NCBI GenBank assembly: GCA_019448385.1
Contig: JAGTXO010000003.1
Location: forward strand, 434,001 to 498,000
Source of the DNA: Diacronema lutheri
Lineage: Eukaryota; Haptophyta; Pavlovophyceae; Pavlovales; Pavlovaceae
DNA: 64,000 bases
Reading direction: 5' to 3'
Each line of letters begins with the position of its first letter. Positions within the stretch are counted from its first letter, which is position 1. Under the pieces are notes generated by a model. It was given only the letters and a program-made list of their open reading frames with translations, did no database searches and was not told the DNA's origin. Both the position numbers and the translations under genes were made by a program. Shown piece after piece: positions 31,342 to 40,102 of the stretch.

Positions 31342-31532
31342 GAGGCGGCCGTCCCGCATAACTTTCGTTGGGTAAATCGCGTACTGGGTATGTGTACTAA
31401 CGAGTTACGACGCTTCCGGGCGAGTCAAGGGAGGCGTGGCAGTAGGGAAGTGCATGATCCGCTCGTCGACCAGCTCACGACGGCCGCAGCTCGTTCTACC
31501 GCTCAGCCATCCCGCAGGACGCGCTCGACGCC

Positions 31533-32180
31533 ATGGGCGCGCGCGCGGGGACGGCGCGACGCTCGCGCGTCCCGGTGCCGGACATAACACTCCAGCACGA
31601 TGCCGCGCGTGGCCTCGAGCTCGTCAGGGTGAAGACGATCAGCTTCTGCGAATCGAGGTACCCGTCCGGCGCGCACGACGGTGTCGCCCGACGCGAGCGC
31701 GCCATCGCCCCGGAGTACCTGCGCAAGGCGCGCGCGCTTGACCGCGCGTTTGGCCTTGCGCAGGCGGGTGCGGGCACCGAGGACGCGACGATCGGCCCGA
31801 TCGAGGCCAAGTACCGTTCGGTGGCGCCCGTGCGTGGTGCGGTCGTGGGCGGCTTTAACGAGGGCAGTGCCGGCCTCTACAGCCTCATCGCTGACATCTC
31901 TGCGGCGGCGGGGCGCAAAGTGCACTCGCATTTGGGCCTGAGCGCGGCGGCCGCCGCGGCGGCCGCGCGGCGGGTGCTCATCTCGCACGTCGGCACGATG
32001 GCTGCGCGCGGCCATGCGCAGCTCATCCTCGCGCGCCTGCGATTCATCGCTCCGCTCGCCGCGCAGCGCGCGTCCAGTCGCGCGCCCGCGCGCAGTGTCT
32101 TCTCCATGCGCTCGCTTGAGGTGGCGCTCATGGCGCAGGGGGCCGGCGGGCGCTGTTTTGGTGGTGCGGTGGCGGCGTAG
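31533..32180 (+). CDS. Array copy of the retroelement-type end domain, copy 3 (shortened)
   Basis: The conserved core is open from MGARAGTARRSRVPV for 215 residues. The usual N-terminal part, starting with MCTNELRRF near 31390, lies in another frame. Either this copy starts later or it is a pseudogene. Confidence 0.45.
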   Translation: MGARAGTARRSRVPVPDITLQHDAARGLELVRVKTISFCESRYPSGAHDGVARRERAIAPEYLRKARALDRAFGLAQAGAGTEDATIGPIEAKYRSVAPVRGAVVGGFNEGSAGLYSLIADISAAAGRKVHSHLGLSAAAAAAAARRVLISHVGTMAARGHAQLILARLRFIAPLAAQRASSRAPARSVFSMRSLEVALMAQGAGGRCFGGAVAA

Positions 32181-32244
32181 GGGGGTTTCGGCTCTCGTGC
32201 GGCTTTCAGGCGGTGGCGCGACACGTGATACCATGCCGTCCTCA

Positions 32245-33525
32245 CAGTGCCTGACCAGGTCCATAAGTAGAGCGCTGACTCACTCGGCCAGTGACGAGTC
32301 ACATCGGCGACGGCATCTCCGGCTCGGGCGGCCGCGGAATGTACGCGCCCTTCTCGATCGTCGCGTGCACGGCAGAGCATCCGTCGTTGAGCAGCAGGAT
32401 GCGCTCAAGGACGGGGGCGAGCGCAATTCTCTTTGCGATGCAGACCCGATGGAAGCAGGCAAAGACGACGGCGTGCCGAAAGATCTGCGTGCGGTTCAAC
32501 CCGCCGCAGGCGATGCCGTGCGAGCCATCAATGTCCAGGTCTCCGCGCGGGTAGTACATGCCGCCGTGCATGTTGATGTTCGCCTCGTTGAACACCGCCT
32601 GCGTCTTCTGCACCTCTGCCTTTAGCCAAAGCCCTTGCTGGAAGTGCGGCGCGAGGTCGCGGAGCACCTGGTCGGCGAGCGGCTTGAGCTTGAGGTTGTC
32701 TCCGGCAATGTTCTCGGAGAAGAACCTGTTGTACAGCGCGCCCGGCGCGGTGGACGATTCGTCTGGGTAGATCGAACGCAAAAACCACGTCAGCGTCTCG
32801 CGCAGCTCGTAGACCACGGCGTACTTGGCCAGCTGTGCGAGGTGATCCCGAGCATTGGCGCGAAGCTCAACGATCAGCTCGTCGCGGCTCTTGATCAGCT
32901 TGTCGTCTTTCTTGATCACCTCGTCGCGGCTCTTGATCACCTCGTCGCGGCTCTTGATCACCTCGTCGCGGCTCTTGATCACCTCGTCGCCTTTCTGGAG
33001 CAGCGCGGCATACGTCTGGAGCATGTCCTGAAAGGGCGCCCGGATGTCCTCTTGCACGTCGCCCGGCACGAGGCGGCCGAACCACCAGGGCAGTTTCGGC
33101 CCCTCTGTCGGCGACGACGCGCCTGCGGCGGGTGCGCACGCGGTGCGAGGACCGGCGCATCAGCGACGATCGTCACGAAGCGCGCGACTCGCTCATGCAG
33201 GCGCGCACCTGTGCTCATCCCCGACTTGGACGAGAGCACCGGCAGCGCGCACATCCGCGATGCGCACATCTGCTGGATCTGCGACCGTGCGCCTGCGGCG
33301 AGTGCAGCCAGATGGCGAGGGAAGACGCGTGAAGCAGGTGGCGTCACCCGACGCTCAACGCACCCGTGCAACCGCACGCGCGCACCTGTGCGCACCAACG
33401 TCTTGTACATTCGGACCATGAGGCGGCCGTCCCGCATTACTTTCGCTGCTGGGCAAATCGCGTATGGGTATCCCCATATGACATTATTGTGTACTAACGA
33501 GTTACGACGCTTCCGGGCGAGGCAG
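32245..33525. repeat. Tandem array unit 4 (partial, about 1.28 kb)
   Basis: Carries the whole minus gene but ends shortly after the plus-gene start region (about 33525). A small insertion around 33450-33490 distinguishes the junction. It marks the distal edge of the array. Confidence 0.9.
32299..33419 (-). CDS. Array coiled-coil protein, copy 4
   Basis: Exons 33419-33209 and 33122-32299 give 344 residues with six heptads, the most in the array. It has no divergent partner, because the unit ends beyond its start. Confidence 0.65.
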
Positions 33526-33870
33526 CAGCAGGCGGAAAGGACGTCCTTGTGAGGGAGCGGCAGCTCTGCGAGCGGGGGAGCACGACGCGCAGCGTTGCTG
33601 CGGCGGCGTGCGGGCGGCGAGCAGCGGTCGGGCTGCTTGAGACGAGGCCGGAGCAGACGGCTCCGTGGCCGCCGGCGCAGGTCACGCGCGCCGACGAGCC
33701 GTAGCGAGCGTCCGTGATCCGCTCGGCGGTTGGAGCGGGCCGGCTGGTGCGGCGCGCTCGGCCACGGGCGGCGGAGTGCACGGACGTGCCGCGCGCGGCA
33801 CGCGTCGCCAGCCGCGCGCGACCTGGGCAGAGCCCGCAAAGCGTCGACCGCTGCGCGGCTCGGCCGTGCG
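33526..33870. other. Spacer between the array and the Fanzor gene
   Basis: About 345 bp with no recognisable gene. A transition from array-derived to unique sequence occurs near 33525. Confidence 0.5.
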
Positions 33871-35326
33871 TCAACGCCGGCCGCGCTTCGGCCCGCGCGC
33901 GCTGCCGCCGCCGGCACTGGCGCCCGCAGCTCCGCGGGCGGGGGTGCGGGCGCGAGAGCCGCCGCCGCCACCGCCGCCGCGCCCGCTGCCGTCGTCGCCA
34001 CCGCCGCCGCCGCCGCCGTCGCCACCGCCGTCGCCGCCGCCGTCGCCGCCGCCGCCGCGCCCGGCGTCATCGTCGTCGTCGCCGCCGCCGCCTCCGTCGC
34101 CGTCGCCGTCACCGTCGCCCTCGCCCTCGCCGCCGTCGCCGTCGCCGCTGCCGTCGTCGTCGTCGTCATCGCCGTCGCCCTCGTCGTCGCAGTCGTCGCC
34201 CTCGCCGTGCACCATGCGCTCCTCACGCTCCCACACCTCGCCGCGCGCCCTCCAGGCGAGCACGAGGGCAAAGCGCTCAGGCGTCGACGTGGTGTCGCGC
34301 CCGGCCGCGTGCGCCGCAATGTCGTGCACGTCGTAGAAGATGTTGCGCGCGGCGTTGTAGTCGCGGTGCACGGGCTTCTTGCCGCTGTTGCACGCCGGGC
34401 AGATGACGAGCGCGTGCACCGTGCGCGTGCCGCCCATTGCCACGGGCAGGCGCGGGTCCTGCGCGAGCTCCGCGCCGCAGCGTTGCAGCCTGCCGCCCTT
34501 GGCGAGCCGCGGCATCGAGCAGTGCATCGACGTGTACGGCTCGGGCACGAAGACGGCCGCGACGCCGCGCCGCCGCAGCTCGCGCAGCAGCCCCACCTGG
34601 AAGGCGGGCGGCGCGCCCTTGGGCTGCGCGCCCTTGTGGTCGTGCAGCCACTTGCCCACGCACACGAGCAGCCGGTCGCGCGTCACGCCGTCGACGCAGT
34701 GCGCCGCGATGAGCGCCTCGGCGACGCGCGCCGCGTTGGACCGCCCGCCGCTGTCGCGCCGCCAGCGCTCCTTGCGGCGCGCCGGCGCGTCGTACACGTG
34801 CTCGGCGGCGCGCTCGCGCACCCGCGCGCTCTCGCGGTGGAAGGCGAGGAACTCGCCCTCGCCGAGCACCTTGGCGCTGTGCGCCTCGCCAAGCCGCGCC
34901 TCGTCCGCCTCCACGCTGAACTCCTCGCCGCGCCCGTTCTTGCGCACGCGCCGCCGCGCCGCGTTGGTCTTGGCCGTCTCGCGCGCAAAGCCCGCGGCGC
35001 GCGCGCGCGCGCTGCGTGAACTGCCGCCAGACGGCCGCCCGCCCGACGTGCGCAGAGTAGGTGGTGATGTTGCCCATGTTCGGGTCGGCCGCGACGACGA
35101 CCGCCTCCTCCTCGTCGATCGCCCGCCGCAGCTCGGAGCCGAGCGCGATGGCGATGCGCCCGTCCGGCCGGCGCCAGCGGTGCAGGACGCTCGAGCCGCC
35201 GGCCGGCGCCTGCGCCTTCGGCACGAGGACGGTCCCGACGGCGTGCACGGCGACGCCGTCCGTCACCACCGACGTGACGGGCTGCCGGCCCGGGAGCGGC
35301 ACGCGCGGCAGCGGCGCGAGGCCCAC
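33871..35326 (-). CDS. Fanzor (eukaryotic TnpB-like RNA-guided nuclease), one frame change
   Basis: The minus strand shows PVTSVVTDGVAVHAV (conserved N-lobe strand) and VVVAADPNMGNITTYS (RuvC-I Asp at 35083-35085). It continues with VAAVFVPEPYTSMHC (RuvC-II Glu at 34540-34542), VICPACNSGKK (zinc ribbon) and VHRDYNAARNIFYD (RuvC-III Asp at 34360-34362). All three acidic residues are present. The first zinc pair is CSMP instead of CxxC. The frame changes once inside the alternating CG run at about 34998-35013 and then continues correctly. This may be a real slip or a sequencing error. After the nuclease core there is a long Asp/Gly-rich tail encoded by GTC/GCC repeats (33950-34200). The N-terminus is uncertain, since the frame is closed just above 35326. 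Fanzors are carried by transposons and cut DNA guided by an omega-RNA; no transposon ends were identified. Confidence 0.8.
33955..34205 (-). repeat. GCC/GTC microsatellite coding an Asp/Gly tail
   Basis: Imperfect trinucleotide repeats giving a low-complexity acidic-glycine tail on the Fanzor protein. Acidic tails are unusual for a nucleic-acid-binding nuclease. Confidence 0.8.
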
Positions 35327-35429
35327 TCAAGAGCGCCGCGCGTGCCACGGCAGGTCGGCCGGCGGCCGCTCGCGCCCGGCGTAGTCGAAGACGCGGTTGG
35401 AGATGTGCGCGCACGGGCGCGTATGCCGG

Positions 35430-35957
35430 CCGCACGAGCGAGCACGAGTGGCGCTGAGCGTCGCCGGCGCAGTGGAGGCGCGCGAGGCAAGCCGATGGGA
35501 TGGCATCAACGGCGGGCGCGAGCGCGACCACGCCCGCCACGCGCGCGCTGAGCTGCGCGCGCTCTGTCGGCAGGAGCAGCGCGACGAGCCCGCCGAGCGA
35601 GGCGGCGAGCACGAGGCGCGCGGACTCACACTGCGCGGCGACAAAGAGGGCGCAATCGCACAGGTCCTCGATGAACGTGTGTGCCGCGTCGGCCGGCAGC
35701 TCGCCGCGCGCGCCCGATGAGCGCCCATGGCCCGTGTACTCGATGCCGGCGCACAAGCTGCGCGGCATCGCGCGCGAGAGCTTGGCGAGGTGCAGGTTGT
35801 GCGCGCAGTCCTCGTCGATGCCTGCGAAGAAGACGAGCAGCGGCTCGTCCGCGCCCATTCCAACCGCTGTCTCGGAGCCGAGCCAGCAGATGCTGAGCGT
35901 TGCCGCGCATCGGCGCGCGGAGAAGGTGGTCGGGAGAACGCGCAAGGGCGTCGCCAT
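35430..35957 (-). CDS. Alpha/beta-hydrolase, N-terminal part only
   Basis: The ATG at 35957 starts MATPLRVLPTTFSARR. The core reads PLLVFFAGIDEDCAHN (oxyanion strand), IEYTGHGRSSGARGEL (lysophospholipase-like GHGxS) and RLVLAASLGGLVALLL (nucleophile elbow with A-A-S-L-G in place of G-x-S-x-G). After APAVDAIPS the frame degenerates into low complexity. The Asp and His of the triad are not seen, so the gene is truncated or continues after an unrecognised intron. The Fanzor frame starts within about 100 bp on the same strand, which could mean that insertion cut the hydrolase. It diverges from the membrane-protein gene with 53 bp between starts. Confidence 0.6.
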
Positions 35958-36010
35958 TGTGGAAGCGCTCAAACTCCTTCGCCCTCGTCCGAAACCCGTT
36001 CGCCTTCATC

Positions 36011-37579
36011 ATGAGCGCGACCGCCTCGGGCGCGGAGCCGCGCGAGGGCGAAGCAGCGGGCGGAGCAGGCAGCACAGGCGCGCTCGAGCGCACCCGCGCG
36101 CACCACGCCGAGCGTGCCGATCGAGGCGACGCGCACTCGCGGGCGGAGATGCAGGCGCTGGCGAGCGCGCTCTGGGCGACGGCTGTCGTCGCGCTGCTCG
36201 CGCACACGGCCGGTGGGGCGCTCGCGCTCCTGCACGGCGCGGGCCGGCTTTCGCCGGCCTGCGGCGTGATCCTGCGCATTGTTCTGGCCGCCGCCGCGCT
36301 GCGTCACGCCCTCGCCGCCACCGGGCTCGCCGCGATCGCCGGCGTGCGTGCGGACGCGGCCGTCGGTGCGGACGCCGTCGTCGCCGCGCCCCTCCGCGCG
36401 CTGCGGCTGGCGAGTGCGGCGGGCGCGTGCGCGTGCGCGATCGCGCTCGCGGCGCACCTACCCGTCTCGCTGCTCGCCTCGGCGTGCGGGCTGCTCGGAT
36501 GCCTCGAGGTGCAGGCGCTCGCGTGGGGTGCCATGCTGATCGCACCGCCCTCTCCGGGCGGCGTGCTCGCACGGCTGCCGCGCGGCTGGCTCGTGGCGGT
36601 GTGCGACGCGGACGTGCTCACGCTCTTTGAGTGGTCGAGCCAGCAGGTCTGTGCGTACTGGTCGCTGCTCGAGCTCTGGTGGGGCGCCATCTTGATCGGC
36701 CTCTCACGCGCCGAAGTTGAGAGCGCGCTTGCCGCTGGCCTCCTCCCGCGCGCCATTGGCCGGTGGGTGCACCGGCCGCTCCTCGCGCAGCTGCCGCCCG
36801 ACGTGCTGCGCGCGCTCAGCGCCGATCCCGCCGCGCGGGCTCGCGCCGCGCTCGCCACCGCCATGCAGCGCTTTGCGCCGCGCGCCATGCGACCACCGAT
36901 TGCCCACAGGCCGCCGCCTCCGCCGCCAAGCGCGCACGCGCCCGTGCGCGAGCCGGCGCGCGACGGGCGGCGCGGTGACGCGAGGCCTGTCCAGAGCACG
37001 GACGAGCCCGACTCGCCCGAGAGCCTCAGCTCGAGCTCGTCCGAGCTCAGCGCCGACGGCGTTGGCGGCGATGGCGGCGGACGCGCGCACGGCGGAGGCG
37101 AGCGCGCGGCCGAGCGTAGCCCGGGCGGCCTCTTGGCGGGCGAGGGGGCTGGCGCGTTCCTGGCGCTTTCCGCAGCGCGCGCGCCCGCGCGCGCGCCAGC
37201 GTCCGCGCCGCACCGGGCGCGTGGCGTGCACCGTGCTGGCGCGCTCGTGCACTCGGCTGGTGTCGGCTCCTTTTTGCTCGGCGTGCTTGCCAAGCGACTG
37301 GGCGAGCACGCGGCCTGGCGGCTAGCGCTGTTGCGCGCGCGCGCCACGTCCAAGCGGGCGCGGGCGGCGCTCGCGCGCGCGCTTGCGACGCTCGCGTGCG
37401 CCGTGGCGCTGCTCGTCGCCGCGCGGCGCAGCCGGCGGCGCGGCGCGCTGACGCGTCCGGGCGCGCGGATGATCGCACTGCTCGCGAGTGTCGCGGCAGC
37501 CTTTGCCGCGGGCGTGACGAGCACGGCCGAGCCGCCATCGCAGCGCGCCAGCGGCACGCGCAGGCCTCAGTGTGAGTGA
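36011..37579 (+). CDS. Multi-pass membrane protein of unknown function
   Basis: 522 residues from the ATG at 36011. Hydrophobic stretches at about residues 48-75, 85-105, 130-155 and 160-180 predict four or more membrane spans, followed by FEWSSQQVCAYWSLLELWWG. A disordered Pro/Ser/Gly middle (PDSPESLSSSSSELS) leads to one or two further spans near the C-terminus (ALATLACAVALLVAARR, IALLASVAAAFAAGVTS). No family recognised. It ends 38 bp from the stop of the convergent SEP-UBX gene. Confidence 0.7.
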   Translation: MSATASGAEPREGEAAGGAGSTGALERTRAHHAERADRGDAHSRAEMQALASALWATAVVALLAHTAGGALALLHGAGRLSPACGVILRIVLAAAALRHALAATGLAAIAGVRADAAVGADAVVAAPLRALRLASAAGACACAIALAAHLPVSLLASACGLLGCLEVQALAWGAMLIAPPSPGGVLARLPRGWLVAVCDADVLTLFEWSSQQVCAYWSLLELWWGAILIGLSRAEVESALAAGLLPRAIGRWVHRPLLAQLPPDVLRALSADPAARARAALATAMQRFAPRAMRPPIAHRPPPPPPSAHAPVREPARDGRRGDARPVQSTDEPDSPESLSSSSSELSADGVGGDGGGRAHGGGERAAERSPGGLLAGEGAGAFLALSAARAPARAPASAPHRARGVHRAGALVHSAGVGSFLLGVLAKRLGEHAAWRLALLRARATSKRARAALARALATLACAVALLVAARRSRRRGALTRPGARMIALLASVAAAFAAGVTSTAEPPSQRASGTRRPQCE

Positions 37580-37617
37580 ACGGCGGCCACTGCTCACTTT
37601 TGCTTCAGTCACTTTGC

Positions 37618-39237
37618 TCAACTGAGAAGCTGCACGTGCAGTGTGGCCGATGGCGCGAGTCCGAGCGACGCGAGCGACGCGCCGCTCGAGCCGTCAAAGG
37701 TGGCTGCGGGGAACGCGCAGCGCAGCGAGTAGCTCCCGCCGGAGTGCACGTGCGGCAGCAGCGGGCCGAGGGACGCTCGCAGCGCGCTCAACGGCGCGTC
37801 GACAGGCAGCACGACGAGCACCGTCGGTTCGGCCGCGCCCGCCGGCAACTTGAGCTGCACGCGCGCACGCGGGGTCTCGCCCGGCACGTTGGCAGCGTCT
37901 GCGCGCGCGAGCGCCGACTGCGCGACGGGCGCGCGCGGCGCGCAAGCCGGCTCGAGCGCGCCGGGTGCGTGCAGCATCTGCGCAACCTCTGAGCGGACGG
38001 CAACAATTCGGCCGCCACGCACGACAGATGCGGGCAGGCGCGCGAGGAAGCGCGCAGCGTCGACGGGCGCGTCGGGCGCGCGCGCGCTCTCGAGCGTCGC
38101 CACGCTGCGCGCGCCAGCTTTCGTTCGCCTCGCTCTGCTCGCGAGCCGCTCGCCACTTCGGTCGAAGACCTCGAACGCCGCGCCGTGCGGGCATTTGCTT
38201 TTCAGCTCGTACGGGAAGTTTCCACGAAGCACCTCGTCGAGGAACGACGAGGCCTCAGCGCTGCCGTACTCGCGCGGCGGCCCGGCAAAGAGCAAGAAGC
38301 CGTCCTCGTACATGCTAATCGGCACGACGGGCAAGCGAACGCCGCCGGCCGGCGCCGAGAGCGCGTCGGCCGCGCGCGCCGCCGCAGCGGCGACGCCGGC
38401 GCGGCCGAGCGCGTGCACGCCACCCGGTGCGGCGGCACCGGCGCACTCAGCTGCGGCCTCGCTTGCGAGCTCGCTCAGTCCGCGCAGCATCGTGAGCACC
38501 GCGGGCACGTCCTGGACTCCGCGGAAGCGCAGGGGTAAGCCGTTCGGATCGGCGCCGGGCGAGGGCACGGCGGCGGCGGTGTGCGCGCATGCCCCGACGG
38601 GCAATGCAGCCCGGCGCCCGGACAGCGGCCGCGCGCTCGCGCCTGGCGGCGGCCCTTCTCGGCCGCGCGCGCGCGCATGCAGCGGCTCGCCGGGATTGTC
38701 AAAATGGCAGGCGCTCGCATGGCCCGTGCGCGCGCAAGCGCCGGCGAAGAACGCGTCCGCTGCAGCTGCAGCGACAGCGCGCGGCTCTGTTCGCTCGGCG
38801 CGCAGCTCCGCCTCGAGCTCGCGAATCCGCGCGTCCTTGGCGGCGAGCAGCGCGTCCTTGCGGCCAATCTCGCGCTCGGCCGCTTCGAGCCTGCGCACGT
38901 GCTCCGCAGCGCGCGACTGGGCCGCGGCGAGCCGGTGCGCCGCATTCGCTCCCGCGCGAACATCTGACGGCGCATCGCTCCGCCTGCCCGCTGCCGCCGC
39001 CGGCGCCGCAATGGCCGCGGCCTCCTCCGCCTGCGCGCGCTGTGCGGCCAACGCGCCGCGCTGCCGCAGGCCCTCGAGCTGCGCAACGCGTTCACCCATC
39101 GCCGCCATCAAACTGTCGACGCGCAACGGGTCACCGGGTGCGCTCGGCGCAGCCTGCGGCGCGCGCAGCGCGCGCTGTCGGCGGAATTCGTCGAGGGCCT
39201 CGTCGGCATTCACAGGCCCGCGGAAGAGGCTCGCCAT
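37618..39237 (-). CDS. SEP and UBX domain protein (p97/CDC48 adaptor, UBXN11-like)
   Basis: 539 residues from the ATG at 39237. The N-terminal third is coiled coil (EREIGRKDALLAAKDARI, ELEAELRAER). A SEP domain at about 300-365 reads MYEDGFLLFAGPPREYG, FLDEVLRGNFPYELKSKCP and AFEVFDRSGE. A UBX-like domain at about 460-539 reads VQLKLPAGAAEPTVLVVLP and LASLGLAPSATLHVQLLS. Coiled coil plus SEP plus UBX is the order in UBXN11 and p47-type cofactors, which bind CDC48/p97. The FPR loop of canonical UBX is not seen. Divergent from the next gene, with 114 bp between starts. Confidence 0.85.
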   Translation of the reverse strand: MASLFRGPVNADEALDEFRRQRALRAPQAAPSAPGDPLRVDSLMAAMGERVAQLEGLRQRGALAAQRAQAEEAAAIAAPAAAAGRRSDAPSDVRAGANAAHRLAAAQSRAAEHVRRLEAAEREIGRKDALLAAKDARIRELEAELRAERTEPRAVAAAAADAFFAGACARTGHASACHFDNPGEPLHARARGREGPPPGASARPLSGRRAALPVGACAHTAAAVPSPGADPNGLPLRFRGVQDVPAVLTMLRGLSELASEAAAECAGAAAPGGVHALGRAGVAAAAARAADALSAPAGGVRLPVVPISMYEDGFLLFAGPPREYGSAEASSFLDEVLRGNFPYELKSKCPHGAAFEVFDRSGERLASRARRTKAGARSVATLESARAPDAPVDAARFLARLPASVVRGGRIVAVRSEVAQMLHAPGALEPACAPRAPVAQSALARADAANVPGETPRARVQLKLPAGAAEPTVLVVLPVDAPLSALRASLGPLLPHVHSGGSYSLRCAFPAATFDGSSGASLASLGLAPSATLHVQLLS

Positions 39238-39351
39238 TTTTGTCCGCAAAACGGCCGTCCTTCAAAACTCGGTGGGAGCGAAGTGGACGGCGGGAGAAAA
39301 TCATCGCAAGGAAGGTCGACATCCGCCTCACGTCCGCACTCCGCAGCAAAC

Positions 39352-39904
39352 ATGCCCGACGTCGGCGTCTCGGTGCACAGCGTTGCGTTCATCACGTCGA
39401 TCGCGGCGTTCGTGGTCGGGATCATCCACCTGTGGCTCTCCTTCGAGGGCACCGACTCGAACTTGAAGTGGGCCAAGCGGAACGAGGGCAACCATGGCTT
39501 CATTTCGGAGGTCAACCAAGGCTGGCAGGAGGCCTTTGAGCTCACGCCACAGGCGATCGTCGACCACTTCCAGCCCGTCCTAATCGGTTGGTTCTCTCTC
39601 GCCCACCACATCCGGTACGCGGCGCGCACCCGCCCGCCCCACGCGCGCCCCGGCACCGCGCACGGCGCGTGCTCACGTGCGCTGTCGCACGGCACCGCTC
39701 TGCAGGTACGTGAACAAGCTGAGCCTGTACGGAAGTTGGCTGCAGATGTGCCTCTGGTACGTCTTCGTCGCGCTCTTTGGCTGCTTTGGCTACGCGGGCA
39801 GCCTGGGCATCATCGCCGGCGCGCTCGCGCTCGTCACGGCGGTCGTCGCCGGCGTCATGGTCTTTGTTGATCAGGCGGGGGAGCCGCGCCCCGTGCTCTT
39901 CTGA
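39352..39904 (+). CDS. Small membrane protein, two exons
   Basis: Exons 39352-39614 and 39706-39904 join across a 91-bp intron (GTACGC...CTGCAG). The join restores LAHHIRYVNKLSLYGSWL and gives 153 residues. Hydrophobic spans at about residues 5-28, 97-115 and 120-145, the last two reading QMCLWYVFVALFGCFG and LGIIAGALALVTAVVAGVMV. It ends PRPVLF. Family not recognised; the protein is compact and looks well conserved. The intron is a clean example of the splice sites used in this genome. Confidence 0.8.
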
Positions 39905-40102
39905 GCGCGCACGCGGCGCGCGCAGCGCGCCGTTGCAGGGGCAGCGCCGATCCCACGCGCACATCGTTCAAGAGTTCAGGCCGTCCGCCACACCACCTCG
40001 TCTGACTCTCACTCTGCGAGGCTCAGGCAATCTCTGCGAGTGCGAGCAGTGAAGCACGCTGTCTGACACGGACTGACTGATCCGGAGTGGCGTGAGCTGC
40101 CA
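39905..40102. other. Convergent spacer
   Basis: About 200 bp between the stop codons of two convergent genes. GC is lower than its surroundings; no motif identified as a terminator. Confidence 0.4.

Larger units (their letters stand above)
30230..32244. repeat. Tandem array unit 3 (2,015 bp)
   Basis: Nearly identical to unit 2, with fewer heptad repeats in the minus gene. The N-terminal part of the plus gene is out of frame with the rest. Confidence 0.95.
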
